64,000 nucleotides of DNA. Origin: Schaalia odontolytica. GTDB lineage: Bacteria > Actinomycetota > Actinomycetes > Actinomycetales > Actinomycetaceae. Shown here in pieces: positions 55,201 to 63,138 of this stretch (the first letter of the stretch is position 1; each line of letters starts with the position of its first letter). The DNA lies in assembly GCF_002847525.1 (NCBI RefSeq), contig NZ_PKKM01000007.1:1-64000 (forward strand), read 5' to 3'. Below the pieces are notes generated by a model. That model worked only from the letters and a program-made list of their open reading frames with translations. It did no database searches and had not been told where the DNA came from. The position numbers and the translations under genes were made by a program.

Positions 55201-56624
55201 GTGGGGGTATCGCAGGCTGCGCCGGCGGCCTTAGCATCCTGGGAAGACCAGGTGCACGGCAGGGTATCGTCCCAGTGCATGTGCAGCGTCGTGTTACCGG
55301 TGTTGTTGGCGGAGAAACGCCAAGGGGTCTTCACGTTGCGAACCTGGTACTGGTAGTCGTTGCCGGACTTAGCAATACGGCCACCGACCTTGCGCTCGGC
55401 GAAGCCGTGCGTGATTTCAGAGCTCTTCGTCAGGGTCTTCGTCGGGTCGTTCATGACCTCGGCGCTGATGGTCGCCTTGTTGGTGACCGTGTCATCGAGC
55501 GTGACCGTACCCTCGGGGTACTTCACGGTGACGGTCGACTCGATCGGGTTCTGCCAGAACCACTTGTCGTAGGACCAGGTGACGGTATGGGTCGCCGGAT
55601 CGTAGACGCCGCCGTCAGAGGCCGTGACGAAGACGGCCTTGGCGGGCAGCGGGTCCACAACCTTGATGTTCTGGACACCCACGAAGCCGAGGCCGTTCAG
55701 GCCGTTCTTAAGCGAGGAGCCGTTCCAGCGGATACCGACCTTGTTGGGGTTGTCCTGGTCGATCTGCTGATAGCCGTAGCGCAGCTTGTAGGTCGTCTCA
55801 CCACCAACGGCGGGGTAGTTCGCCTTGTTGGTGGGGCCGCTCTTCTCGATCGCGATGTCGGTATCGGCGGTCCAGGTGGTGGTGAGCTCGTTCTCGAGCT
55901 TCTCAGCGTTCTGCGCGCTGAAGGTCACCTTCTGGGTGGTCGTCGAGTTGTTCGGCGCGTCGTAGTAGCTGTAGTTCCAGGTGACCTGGATACGGTCGGA
56001 CGTGCCGGCGGGCAGCGGATCCTTCAGCGTGAAGCGGTAACGCTGGACGCGCGATCCATCCTCGGGCTTGTCAACATATTGCGCCGTCCTGGCGACGCTG
56101 TCACCGGTCACGGGGACGACCGTGTAGCCGCGCTCGGCGAGCTTGAGGCCGTCCGGCGTGATGGGGCCGGGCAGCGTCAGCTCGATGAAGGCTCCCTTAC
56201 AGGGGGTGGTCACCGAGGAGCAGGAGAAGTTGATCGTCGTGATCTGCGCATCGTGGCTACGCAGGGTTTCTGCGTCGTTCACAACGTTCAGAGCCAGGGT
56301 CGCCTGGTCGTCCGCAACTGCGCGGGTGCGGCGCGTGCGGGGCTGATCCTCGGGGGCGACCTCGGCGGCGGGAACCTCGGCGCCATCCTCAGCGGCGGGG
56401 GCTTCGACCCCGGCCTCGGCGGCAGGCGCGTCTGCGGCCTCAGAGTTGGACGAGGCCGTGGCAGCTTCCTGGGAGGTTGCTACGTCGGGCGATTGCGTGC
56501 TTTCGTCGGCGGCGCTGGCTCGCAGGGCGAGGGGTGTCAGCGACGTGACGAGAAGCGAGAGAGCGGCCAGGCTGGCGGCACCCGCAACGCCCACACGGGC
56601 GCGGAACGGACGCAGTCGAGACAT
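49251..56624 (-). CDS. Giant cell-wall-anchored surface protein (SdrD/DUF11-repeat adhesin), copy 2
   Basis: The 2457-aa paralogue of the downstream gene shares the first 55 or so residues almost exactly, as well as the domain order and the final LARTGSDASVLGGMAAMAAIAGFAALAGKRRRD sorting signal. It differs by an inserted acidic Pro/Ala/Glu stretch after the signal peptide (AAEAGVEAPAAEDGAEVPAAEVAPEDQPRTRRTR) and by an extra block of DUF11 plus SdrD-B repeats (about 500 residues, roughly 1290-1790), which accounts for its greater length. Such size variation suggests repeat recombination. The C-terminal third is nearly the same in both copies, down to the nucleotide level in places (for example 43100-44300 versus 49400-50500), pointing to gene conversion. 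Confidence 0.93.
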   Translation of the reverse strand: MSRLRPFRARVGVAGAASLAALSLLVTSLTPLALRASAADESTQSPDVATSQEAATASSNSEAADAPAAEAGVEAPAAEDGAEVPAAEVAPEDQPRTRRTRAVADDQATLALNVVNDAETLRSHDAQITTINFSCSSVTTPCKGAFIELTLPGPITPDGLKLAERGYTVVPVTGDSVARTAQYVDKPEDGSRVQRYRFTLKDPLPAGTSDRIQVTWNYSYYDAPNNSTTTQKVTFSAQNAEKLENELTTTWTADTDIAIEKSGPTNKANYPAVGGETTYKLRYGYQQIDQDNPNKVGIRWNGSSLKNGLNGLGFVGVQNIKVVDPLPAKAVFVTASDGGVYDPATHTVTWSYDKWFWQNPIESTVTVKYPEGTVTLDDTVTNKATISAEVMNDPTKTLTKSSEITHGFAERKVGGRIAKSGNDYQYQVRNVKTPWRFSANNTGNTTLHMHWDDTLPCTWSSQDAKAAGAACDTPTFVGPYQFNILGKSGYEENGGWTFEYWTNKGNHETVNYTKTTGLTLPEGEWITRFTIDTDVAPQTNATIFFYGTVNPALPTTEPADFASHYNPVYPPEKYYSYVASPDYVRFQNCASGTLTDKDTGTVVASDDEVCSWMRVRDEFPSVQAYKAVRTNPVVVGKPATFFINGTAKPATEGGTPTPFTIVDLLPEGFDVDDASGIVPEKRSTLKNPDGTPYDLSKVTVEVEKNYNNTGRTLIRWNVPDPVEGSLYSTFNVNVLATAPAGKNTNDAMAFMPGDGAKATTEDKSLRNTNYCIGSRAVDTFDVNKNGSTTDYVCNAAIDFNVATTPSMAIAKEVKGNKNPDFVPAGEVAEIDPGADGAYRFTISNAGNTPLTKVVAYDILPYVGDVGVGPASSQARGSKWKPNLNSTAWAFESVKEKPGRDPEVTAVPASDITVQYSTVPNPCRGEVLSAGGAMNDAPAGCTPNAWGDAPADLTTITGFRLVMNRDIEPGEKIRFIATMTSPVNANLIAWNSVAMSGGSMQNGKVSYLLPNEAPKVGINVSSDVELKKTVARAKMNGDEPVRDANGVIETVESDDVIMPGDYMLYKVNLKAKGPAVASGMNVADALPSGVEYVSSETRVCQDGATNPCTGPVYATANYDAAAGTWTAMESGILDTNLNVGGTETLYVLVKVKPATEGTTITNTATLGKFDQIDSNPDNNKDSATFKVGGTLSGTIYNDADAWWTFNDGDKPFEGVTVRLLDADGNPVKDSSGADITTKTGADGKYTFTRLPLGSYKVEVVPGEAKVDGTDVNLADYKQTYGYGSSTSRSQVGKGKLVTPAPIELTAAAPNVTKIDFAFVKPVSLGNFVWFDANKDGIQDADEVGVAGVTVTLDGQLDMDVVVDADGNLVKPLTTDANGKYVFTNLLPSDYGVTFTFPFGYYETVRTAGDDRSVDSDGAQTWLRLKQGQDDMTVDLGLIADGTIGDTLFWDVDNNGGSEPSGADKPLAGVTVKLTYTTPAGVEKTLTTVTDENGKYSFKDLAPGDYVVTVDKASLATVCPECTAQTHAPSGDLTASEGQELSLTSKVTLSPGAMTNNNQDWAFTGVANTAIVKAIADPAEVPAGGFTPGTSVTYTLTVTNEGPSPATGVIAQDKLPSGVTFASAEGDGTYDAASGKWDLSTEVIEKGATRTLRITVTIDASAAGSVVTNTATIEKQDQIGDKKPDNTSSVPLTAGYTIAGKLYNDADASFNSSDSEAPYAGVTVALLKKDGTPVLDKDGNPMTAVTDAEGKYSFVGLPLGEYTVSVVDPTSGPLAGTKPTEAYTGRYKTTADVTIKAETGSVIDVNFGFVKPASVGDYTWMDVNRDGLQDADEPALPGVTVTLTRADGSAVTDASGNPVAAVTTDANGKYVFENLLPGEYKVSFQAPAGYEATTSEAGDDRAADSNGASASVTLAQGQTDDTIDFGAVGTGVIGDQLFVDVNQNGGNAPDAGDKVLPGVKVTLTWTGPGGITRTYETTTDADGKYKFENLLPGEYKVSIDPETLLKAEPLLDVLTHSPAGDVDAKKVVSEDAKADKDKLAQAFNLNTSVTLTGEKNQNLDQDWGFGISADTAIMKAITDPDEAAQESFEFTPGQRVTYTLTLTNNGPGSATGVTVSDELPSGVSFVEAQGDGSYDAATGVWDLSGLTLAKGGVKTIAITVEITGEGAGKLVTNVARITHQDQAGDDPTNNESSASFKGGYNLGGTIYRDSDASYSKGDDEQRFKGVTVALLNEDGTPVLDAEGNPMTATTDEKGAYQFVGLAPASYRVVIVDPDKGDLAGLIPTQAYKGRGETQASVTITDASVQGVDFGLVAPATIGDRVWNDADGNGADNGEPGVPNVTVILKDANGVEVARTTTDANGNYRFAGLVPGTYTVDIEVPAGFNAATTSMTVTVGEGEENLDVDFPLTVIPSPTPATTVAKVLARTGSDASVLGGMAAMAAIAGFAALAGKRRRDREDA

Positions 56625-57070
56625 CGACTTCTCCTTCTATCGTCAGAATGTGGACAGGACTTGCGTCCCAGCCTAGTGAAGGACCAGAGTGCGCGACCAT
56701 GCCTAACAACTATCGCCTGAGCCACAACTACAACGGTGTATTTCGTTGATATTTCGGGCATAACGACAATGTAACAACTTCTCTGAACTCTTGGTCAGCA
56801 CATAGTTTTGAGCGACAACAATAGATTTCTCAACAATTAACAGGACCCCATTCTCAGCATCGTCAAATTATGACCACTGCAATAGGGATTAGGTGATAGT
56901 CGGTCTCAGAATTTAGTGATGCATTACACTCAGATCCCGCCAGTAAGATAATTACTCAGTATTCCCAAGGCGTGTGCGATGTCCGCGCACAACACACTTC
57001 CCAAACCAACTAGCAAATAAGCCGCGCAAACACCGGACGACTCCCCGCCCACTGCGCCGGAGAATACGAA
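56625..57070. other. AT-rich intergenic region upstream of surface protein 2
   Basis: These 446 bp have low GC and hold the promoter region of the surface-protein gene at 49251-56624. The first 30 bases upstream of the start resemble the same region of copy 1 (TGTCC(T/A) and the GAAGGAGAAGTCG ribosome-binding site). I see no gene or strong repeat beyond that. Confidence 0.6.
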
Positions 57071-57102
57071 AACCTCCGCGCTTCGAAGGAAGCGCGGAGG
57101 TT
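57071..57102 (-). terminator. Terminator after tRNA-Ser(GCU)
   Basis: AACCTCCGCGCTT (57071-57083) pairs perfectly with AAGCGCGGAGGTT (57090-57102). On the minus strand it is followed by TTCGTATT. Confidence 0.8.
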
Positions 57103-57108
57103 ATGCGC

Positions 57109-57197
57109 GGAGACGGCGGGATTTGAACCCGCGAGGGGCTATGCACCCCTACCTCCTTAGCAGGGAGGCGCACTCGACCGGACTATGCGACGTCTCC
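57109..57197 (-). tRNA. tRNA-Ser (anticodon GCU)
   Basis: This is an 89-nt class II tRNA on the minus strand. The acceptor is GGAGACG with CGTCTCC, the anticodon loop CTGCTAA lies in the CTCCCTGCTAAGGAG region, a long variable arm (TAGGGGTGCATAGCCCCT) follows, and the T-arm is CGCGGGTTCAAATCCCGC. CCA is not encoded. Confidence 0.95.
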
Positions 57198-57276
57198 AGT
57201 GCCGACTACTTTAGGGCATTTTCGCCGCGAGCGCGAACGTGCGCCTACAGCGACGCCCGTGGGCGGCCGGCTCGGC

Positions 57277-57362
57277 GGAGGGCGAGGGATTCGAACCCCC
57301 GGTGCCATTGCTGACACAACGGTTTTCAAGACCGTCTCTTTCGGCCACTCAGACAGCCCTCC
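57277..57362 (-). tRNA. tRNA-Ser (anticodon UGA)
   Basis: This is an 86-nt class II tRNA on the minus strand. The acceptor is GGAGGGC with GCCCTCC, the anticodon stem-loop is ACGGTCTTGAAAACCGT (anticodon TGA), a long variable arm follows, and the T-arm is GGGGGTTCGAATCCCTC. CCA is not encoded. It is 79 bp upstream of tRNA-Ser(GCU) and may be co-transcribed with it. Confidence 0.95.
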
Positions 57363-57387
57363 AGACGCGGATCATCCTACAGGACGA

Positions 57388-57420
57388 GGCCCGGGGATGC
57401 GACCCTCGCATCCCCGGGCC
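57388..57420 (-). terminator. Terminator after the AGE-family gene
   Basis: GGCCCGGGGATGCGA (57388-57402) pairs perfectly with TCGCATCCCCGGGCC (57406-57420) around a 3-nt loop. The left arm overlaps a dispersed-motif core (GACGAGGCC, 57383-57391). Confidence 0.8.
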
Positions 57421-57444
57421 CGAGCCCATCAGACATTTGGCGCG

Positions 57445-58785
57445 TCAGCCGCGCAGCCCGAAGAAGTTCCAGGACTTCTTGTCGGGGGCCGGTTCCTCGG
57501 GGCGGTCGAGGAGGCCGCGCGAGAGCGCAGGGGCCGTCGGCGGCCACAGCGGCAGGCGGATCGCGAGCGTCGCCTGGACGGCATGGTAGACGTCCCAGCG
57601 CGAGGACTTGGCGGGCTGCACGTTCTCGTTGCGGGGACCAAGGCGACGCACCCATCGACCGGGCTGGCTGATGAGGTAGTCGTGGATGTAGTCGACGAAG
57701 GAGCGGTAGCAGTGCTCGAAGTGCTCGACGTCGGAGACGCGGGCGCCGTCGTCCAGCATGGCGCGGCGCACGGCGACGGTGGCACACACGCCCTCGCAGA
57801 CGACCCACTGCTGATGCTCGTCCTCGCCGGGCACGGGGTCGCCCTCGTCGTTGACGCCGTTGGAGAAGCCGGGGTTGCCGTCGGTGCGACGCCAGCCGTC
57901 GACGCGTGCACGCTCGAAGAGCTCGGTTCCCATCTCGAGGAGGTAGTCGGGCACGGTCCAACCCATGGAGCGCAGACCCGCACGTACCTGCAGCGCGAAG
58001 CGACCGAGCTGCATGGAGTGGCCGGTCACGTAGCCCTCGTAGTAGCGGCGTCCGTCGTTGAGGAGCTTGCCTGCCTCGGGGCTCGGCTCCCACTTCTCGT
58101 CGAAGTATTCCGGGATGCGCCAGCCGTTCTTGGAGGCGACCTTGTAGGCGAAGGCCGTCATCTTCTCGGCGCGGTCGAGCCATTCGGGCTCAGTCGTGGC
58201 CTCGGCCGCGGCCATGTAGGCCTCGATCGTGTGGATGAGGGTGCCGAGGGTGTGGACGGGGACGGGCTCATTGAAGGCCTCGTCGTACTGATCCCACACG
58301 AGGCCGTAGTCGTCGGTCCAGAGCTCCTTCTGCTCCTCGAGCATGCGATTGAGCAGCTCGTGGGCACCCGGCCGGTCCGCGACCGTCGCAGCGGCCACGC
58401 CCAGCAGCGCGTACACCGTGTGGTACTGCGACTTGACGCGCGCATCCTCGTCCCACGGCACGCCGTGCCCATCCTCGTCGGGCTCGGGCTTGATCGCGAA
58501 CCACATGCCGCCGTTGACGGGGTCCGTGAAGTAGTTGGTGAGCGCCTTGACGGCATGGTCGGCGTAGCGACGAGTGCCAGGCAGACCCATGAGCGCACCG
58601 AGCGAGAACACGTAGGCCATGCGACCCGTGACGGCCAGGTCAATCGATCGGGTCGGATCGGGCTTTCCATCGGCGTCGAGGTGCGCGAAACCAGTCGCGA
58701 CGATCGCACCTTCTGCCTCTTCAATGAGGGCCTGCATGTGGCCGCTCAGCCAACGGTTATGTTCGATGGAATCAAACCATCCCAC
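57445..58785 (-). CDS. N-acylglucosamine 2-epimerase (AGE) family sugar isomerase
   Basis: The 446-aa cytosolic protein has an (alpha/alpha)6-barrel. The family pattern is clear: RSIDLAVTGRMAYVFSLGALMG, YADHAVKALTNYFTDPVNGGMWFAI, SQYHTVYALLGVAAAT, NGWRIPEYFDEKW, YEGYVTGHSMQLGRFALQV and CEGVCATVAVRRAML. The catalytic His residues expected in AGE/YihS-type isomerases are probably those in QYHTVY and GHSMQ. The start GTG at 58785 (VGWFDSIEHNRWLSGHM) has AGGAGGAACATC directly upstream; the open frame to 59004 is not coding. The substrate is likely a mannose-, fructose- or sulfoquinovose-type sugar but cannot be fixed from sequence. It is divergent from phosphoglucomutase. Confidence 0.88.
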   Translation of the reverse strand: MGWFDSIEHNRWLSGHMQALIEEAEGAIVATGFAHLDADGKPDPTRSIDLAVTGRMAYVFSLGALMGLPGTRRYADHAVKALTNYFTDPVNGGMWFAIKPEPDEDGHGVPWDEDARVKSQYHTVYALLGVAAATVADRPGAHELLNRMLEEQKELWTDDYGLVWDQYDEAFNEPVPVHTLGTLIHTIEAYMAAAEATTEPEWLDRAEKMTAFAYKVASKNGWRIPEYFDEKWEPSPEAGKLLNDGRRYYEGYVTGHSMQLGRFALQVRAGLRSMGWTVPDYLLEMGTELFERARVDGWRRTDGNPGFSNGVNDEGDPVPGEDEHQQWVVCEGVCATVAVRRAMLDDGARVSDVEHFEHCYRSFVDYIHDYLISQPGRWVRRLGPRNENVQPAKSSRWDVYHAVQATLAIRLPLWPPTAPALSRGLLDRPEEPAPDKKSWNFFGLRG

Positions 58786-58893
58786 GATGTTCCTCCTGAC
58801 AACACAGTCACGGTCTGCGGTGACCGACATCTCATAGGATAGTCGCTCGGCGCCTTTTTTGGGAATACGTGCATACACCCCTCCGCCCACACG

Positions 58894-58907
58894 GACGAGG
58901 CCGGGGC
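58894..58907 (+). repeat. Dispersed motif GACGAGGCCGGGGC, exact intergenic copy
   Basis: It lies in the divergent gap between the AGE-family and pgm genes. The following CACGG is nearly shared with the copy at 35245 (CACAC). Confidence 0.7.
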
Positions 58908-59033
58908 ACGGCGCGCTCTCACCTGGCCTTTTCCAGACGGCCTGCCACGGCCTCGAACAAGAGAAAACAAGGAAAAGTCCACGCCGTGGGACGGCGCTAC
59001 CCACAAGCGGGCGTAACGTGCAACACTGTTGCT

Positions 59034-60710
59034 ATGCATGAACGAGCTGGCACACGTGCCCTACCTGAAGACCTCATCAACGTCGACGATGTCATCTCCG
59101 CCTACTACGACATCGTCCCTGACCCGACCGACGTGGGACAGCGCGTCGCGTTCGGAACGTCGGGCCACCGCGGCGCTTCGTTGGACGGTAAGTTCAACGA
59201 GGCGCACATCATCGCCATCACCGCGGCGATCATCGAGTACCGCGCCTCCCAGGGCATCAACGGTCCCCTGTTCATCGGCCGTGACACGCACGCCCTGAGC
59301 GAGCCCGCGTGGCGCACCGCCCTGGAGGTCCTCGCGGCCGCCGGCATCGACACGCGCATCGACTCGCGCGGCTCCTACACGCCCACCCCCGCCGTGTCCG
59401 TCGCCATCCTCGGCGCGAACGGCGCCCCGGCTAACCTGCGCACCGAGGGCGACGGCCTGGCCGACGGCATCGTCGTCACCCCCAGCCACAACCCCCCGCG
59501 CGACGGCGGCTTCAAGTACAACCCGCCTCACGGCGGCCCCGCCGACACCGACGCGACCGGCTGGATCGCGGCGCGCGCCAACGAGCTCCTCGACTCGGGC
59601 GAATGGAAGAACGTTCCCCGCGTCACCGGCTCTGATCTGCTGCACGACCCGAACATCAAGCCCTTCGATTACCTGGACTACTACGTCTCGCAGCTGGATC
59701 AGGTCATCGACATCGAGGCCATCCGTAAGGCGGGCGTGCGCATCGGCGCCGACCCGCTCGGCGGCGCGTCCATCGACTACTGGGCGGCCATCGGCGAGCA
59801 CTACGGCCTCGACCTGACCGTCGTCAACCCCGAGGTTGACCCGGCCTGGCCGTTCATGACCCTGGACTGGGACGGCAAGATCCGCATGGACTGCTCCTCG
59901 CCCTACGCGATGGCGTCCCTGCGTGAGGCCATGACCCCCGACGCCGAGGGCAACACCCCCTACGACATCGCGACCGGCAACGACGCGGACTCAGACCGTC
60001 ACGGCATCGTCACCCCCGACGGCCTCATGAACCCGAACCACTTCCTGGCCGTCGCCATCGAGTACCTGTTCACGCACCGCCCCGGCTGGAACGCCGACGC
60101 GGCCGTGGGCAAGACCCTCGTGTCCTCCGCGCTCATCGACCGCGTCGTGGCCGCCATGGGTCGTGACCTCATCGAGGTGCCCGTGGGCTTCAAGTACTTC
60201 GTGCCCGGCCTGCTGTCCGGCACCGTCGGTTTCGGCGGCGAGGAGAGCGCGGGAGCCTCGTTCCTTCGCAAGGACGGCACCGTGTGGTCGACCGACAAGG
60301 ACGGCATCATCCTGGCACTGCTCGCCTCGGAGATCCTTGCCGTGACCGGCAAGACCCCGTCGCAGCTGCACGAGGAGCAGGTCGAGCGCTTCGGTGCCTC
60401 CGCCTACGCTCGCATCGACGCTGCCGCCTCCCGCGAGGAGAAGGCGAAGCTCGCGGCCCTGTCCGCGGACGACGTGACCGCGACCGAGCTGGCCGGCGAC
60501 CCGATCGTCGCCAAGCTGGTGCGCGCACCCGGCAACGACGCGCCCATCGGCGGCCTGAAGGTGACGACCGAGTCCGCGTGGTTCGCGGCTCGCCCGTCGG
60601 GCACCGAGGACGTCTACAAGATCTACGGCGAGTCCTTCAAGGGTGCCGAGCACCTGGCGCAGGTCCAGGAGGCCGCCAAGCAGGTCGTGTCCGACGCCCT
60701 GAACGGCTGA
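59034..60710 (+). CDS. pgm: Phosphoglucomutase (alpha-D-glucose phosphate-specific)
   Basis: The 558-aa enzyme interconverts glucose-1-phosphate and glucose-6-phosphate, linking glycogen, trehalose and cell-wall sugar synthesis to glycolysis. Motifs are [20 protein letters not shown] near the N-terminus, the phospho-Ser loop [26 protein letters not shown], the metal loop [16 protein letters not shown], the sugar-binding [13 protein letters not shown] and the phosphate-binding end [17 protein letters not shown]. Length is normal. I chose ATG 59034 ([16 protein letters not shown]); the frame is open from 58869 but without family sequence. A strong terminator follows the stop. Confidence 0.96.
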   Translation: MHERAGTRALPEDLINVDDVISAYYDIVPDPTDVGQRVAFGTSGHRGASLDGKFNEAHIIAITAAIIEYRASQGINGPLFIGRDTHALSEPAWRTALEVLAAAGIDTRIDSRGSYTPTPAVSVAILGANGAPANLRTEGDGLADGIVVTPSHNPPRDGGFKYNPPHGGPADTDATGWIAARANELLDSGEWKNVPRVTGSDLLHDPNIKPFDYLDYYVSQLDQVIDIEAIRKAGVRIGADPLGGASIDYWAAIGEHYGLDLTVVNPEVDPAWPFMTLDWDGKIRMDCSSPYAMASLREAMTPDAEGNTPYDIATGNDADSDRHGIVTPDGLMNPNHFLAVAIEYLFTHRPGWNADAAVGKTLVSSALIDRVVAAMGRDLIEVPVGFKYFVPGLLSGTVGFGGEESAGASFLRKDGTVWSTDKDGIILALLASEILAVTGKTPSQLHEEQVERFGASAYARIDAAASREEKAKLAALSADDVTATELAGDPIVAKLVRAPGNDAPIGGLKVTTESAWFAARPSGTEDVYKIYGESFKGAEHLAQVQEAAKQVVSDALNG

Positions 60711-60743
60711 CGCTCTGACGTTGCCCGCTCACGCGGGTTGCGA

Positions 60744-60777
60744 GGGGGGCGGCGCTCAATTGAGCGCCGCCCCCCTT
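60744..60777. terminator. Terminator after pgm
   Basis: GGGGGGCGGCGCTCAA (60744-60759) is followed directly by its perfect complement TTGAGCGCCGCCCCCC (60760-60775) and TT. The remainder of the gap to 60979 shows nothing recognisable. Confidence 0.82.
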
Positions 60778-60979
60778 CATCGTCTAGCAGGTTGCTGAGT
60801 TGGACCTCGTCACGACTGCGCGCCTGCAGCCGCGTCGGCGAACCAGTCCGGCACGCGTCCGGGAATATCCGCTACAACAGCGAGGATGAGGACGCTAGCG
60901 CACAACCTCCTCATGCCCATTCGGCCCCACCTGCGCGCCCGATACGGCGCGCGCCAGTCGTAGCGCCAGCCACGGCTTG

Positions 60980-61648
60980 TCACTTGCGCTTGACGTCATC
61001 CAGCCAGTCGGGGTCCGCCATGATCGGGCCGGCAATCCGCGTCGGGTCAAAATCCCCGGCGCCCTCGACGATATCGTTAATGGTCTCCTTGACGCCCTCG
61101 ACCGCGTCATTGATGACACCGCGGATAGGGGCGGAGATGTCAGGGGGCAGAGCGGGGCCTCCCGCAATCGGATCCGGGATGCGCCAGTCTCCGGGCTGTG
61201 AGCCAATACGGGGGCTGACCACATAATCGGGATCACCGAAGGTGCCAGTGTCACCCTTTCCGCCAATGCTATGGCCCGTCAGACCGGAGCCCTTGCTGTG
61301 GCCGCCAATGATCTCGCTAGCGCCGGCGGCGGCACCAGCGCCATAGCTGTGGCCATCGATAATGGAGCCAATGAGCTGGCCATTCTCTTCCTCGGCGGCG
61401 ATGAAATCGCGCTCGGCTGCCAGGAGGGATTCGGCGTGCTCGTCCAGGCTCGTGCCCGTCTTGGTTGCCTGGTCCGCGAACTTGTCTTCGACGCCCTGCA
61501 TCTTCGACGACAGGTTCGTGCCGGGCATCGCCGAAGCGAAAGCACTGGCCCCGCCCTCTGGGCGCGCCGAACGGACCGCCTCTGCGGCCTCGCGCGCCGT
61601 CGAAGCAAGGCGCGGGAACTCACCGGCAACAAAAGAAAGATCGCCCAT
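60980..61648 (-). CDS. Unrecognised protein with WXG100-like helical head and Gly-rich linker
   Basis: The 222-aa protein has three visible parts: an alpha-helical head (1-95, FVAGEFPRLASTAREAAEAVRSAR ... MQGVEDKFADQATKTGTSLDEHAESLLAAERDFIAAEEENGQLI), a Gly/His/Ser-rich linker (about 98-135, GHSYGAGAAAGASEIIGGHSKG), and a Pro/Asp-containing tail with a short helix (ISAPIRGVINDAVEGVKETINDIVEG). The head resembles type VII (ESX) substrates in size and helix-turn-helix pattern, but I see no WxG turn and no T7 secretion genes nearby. It is a lone gene. Type VII export is speculative. Confidence 0.5.
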   Translation of the reverse strand: MGDLSFVAGEFPRLASTAREAAEAVRSARPEGGASAFASAMPGTNLSSKMQGVEDKFADQATKTGTSLDEHAESLLAAERDFIAAEEENGQLIGSIIDGHSYGAGAAAGASEIIGGHSKGSGLTGHSIGGKGDTGTFGDPDYVVSPRIGSQPGDWRIPDPIAGGPALPPDISAPIRGVINDAVEGVKETINDIVEGAGDFDPTRIAGPIMADPDWLDDVKRK

Positions 61649-61863
61649 CGTCCACTCCTGTGATCATAGATGCGTGACCTTGACAATATTACCGGACGGA
61701 AACCTATAGCGCACCCATTCATCGACACAGCATCACCGCAAGCCCGTTGTGGCATCACATATTTTTACCGCCCGCACCCCTAGAAAATTGCTGGCAGGGC
61801 GGCTACCTTGGCACTGTCGCCCCCACCGGGGCCGACTCACGCCCACCACCTCCAGGAGCCCAC

Positions 61864-63138
61864 ATGAGCGAGGCATCCCGCCCACCCGCGCACCCCGCGG
61901 GACCGGATGCACCGGCCCAGGCCTCGTCGACAACGACGGTGAGGCTACCCATCCCCCGACTGCCCGTCGGCCGCCTCGCGTTCCTGCTCCTCGCGGGCGT
62001 CGCGCTCCTGGCGGGACTGGACGCCTCCCTCGTGCGTCTGGGAGCCATCGCGCCCGTGGCCTCGACAAGCCTGGGGACCGTGCACGGCCTCCTCATGATC
62101 TACGGGTTCCTGGGCACCGCGATCTGCCTCGAGCGCGCGGTCGCCCTACAATCCGACGGGCGTCGCGCGTGGGCGTACGCCGCTCCCCTGCTCACCGGAG
62201 CCGGCGGCATCAGCGCGGTCGTCATCTCCCTGAACGAGGGCGTACGCGCGACACTCGCGAACCTGCCGATTCCGCGTTACCTGGCCGCCCACCTGCCCGG
62301 ATTCGCGCCCGAGCGGATGATGCCCGGCTTCCTCATCACCCTCGGTATGGCCCTGCTGACGGCCATCTACTGCTACGTATGGACCCGTCGGCAGGCCACC
62401 CACGCGGTCCTCATCCAGCTGATGGGCGCGCTCATTGGCTTGGGCGGCATCCTCCTATGGTGGCGAGGCCTCGAGACGCCGCGCGCGGTGCCCTGGTGGC
62501 TCGCTTTCCTGATCGTCACAATCGTCGGTGAACGCGTCGAGCTCGCGCGCCTCGCCTTCGCGTCCGGCTCCACCGAGCGGCGCATCACCGCCGAGAGCGC
62601 CGCACTCATGGTGGGCCTGACCGTCGCGCTCTACTCCCCCGCGATCGGATACCCACTGATCGGGCTCTCGCTCGGCGTTCTCATGGCGGACACCGCGTGG
62701 CACGACGTCGCGCGCGGCACCGTGCGCATGAGCGGCCTGCCTCGCCTGGCGGCCGTGTGCATGCTGAGCGGATACGCGTGGGCGCTTGTACCGGCGCTGA
62801 TGTGGGTCATCGCTCCGCCCGCTTTCGACGGATACGGCTATGACGCCGGCGTCCACGCGATCACGATCGGCTTCGTCGTCTCGATGCTGCTGGCCCACGC
62901 GCCCGTCATCATCCCGGCGGTCGCCCGGCGCGAGGTCCCCTACCACGGCGCCATGTGGGTCCCCTTCGCGTTCCTGCAGGTCTCCCTCCTCCTGCGTCTC
63001 CTCGCGGGCGCACGCGAGGCCGCCTACCCGTGGCGCCTGGGCGGCGCCCTCGGGGTCGTCGGCATGCTCCTCTTCGTAGCCACGACGCTGACGGTGACGA
63101 TTCGCCGGGCGCGCGCGAACGCTCGGGAGGCCCGATGA
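61864..63138 (+). CDS. Polytopic membrane protein, possibly NnrS-like
   Basis: The 424-aa product starts MSEASRPPAHPAGPDAPAQ at ATG 61864. About twelve hydrophobic segments follow residue 37 (LAFLLLAGVALLAGLDASLV, TVHGLLMIYGFLGTAICLERAVAL, GGISAVVISLN, FLITLGMALLTAIYCYVW, VGLTVALYSPAIGY and so on). His residues at the starts of helices (TVHGLLM, VHAITIGFVVSMLLAHAPVIIPAVARR) recall the heme/copper-binding NnrS family of nitrosative-stress proteins. The stop overlaps the next start (ATGA), so both are co-expressed. Family assignment is tentative. Confidence 0.55.
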   Translation: MSEASRPPAHPAGPDAPAQASSTTTVRLPIPRLPVGRLAFLLLAGVALLAGLDASLVRLGAIAPVASTSLGTVHGLLMIYGFLGTAICLERAVALQSDGRRAWAYAAPLLTGAGGISAVVISLNEGVRATLANLPIPRYLAAHLPGFAPERMMPGFLITLGMALLTAIYCYVWTRRQATHAVLIQLMGALIGLGGILLWWRGLETPRAVPWWLAFLIVTIVGERVELARLAFASGSTERRITAESAALMVGLTVALYSPAIGYPLIGLSLGVLMADTAWHDVARGTVRMSGLPRLAAVCMLSGYAWALVPALMWVIAPPAFDGYGYDAGVHAITIGFVVSMLLAHAPVIIPAVARREVPYHGAMWVPFAFLQVSLLLRLLAGAREAAYPWRLGGALGVVGMLLFVATTLTVTIRRARANAREAR

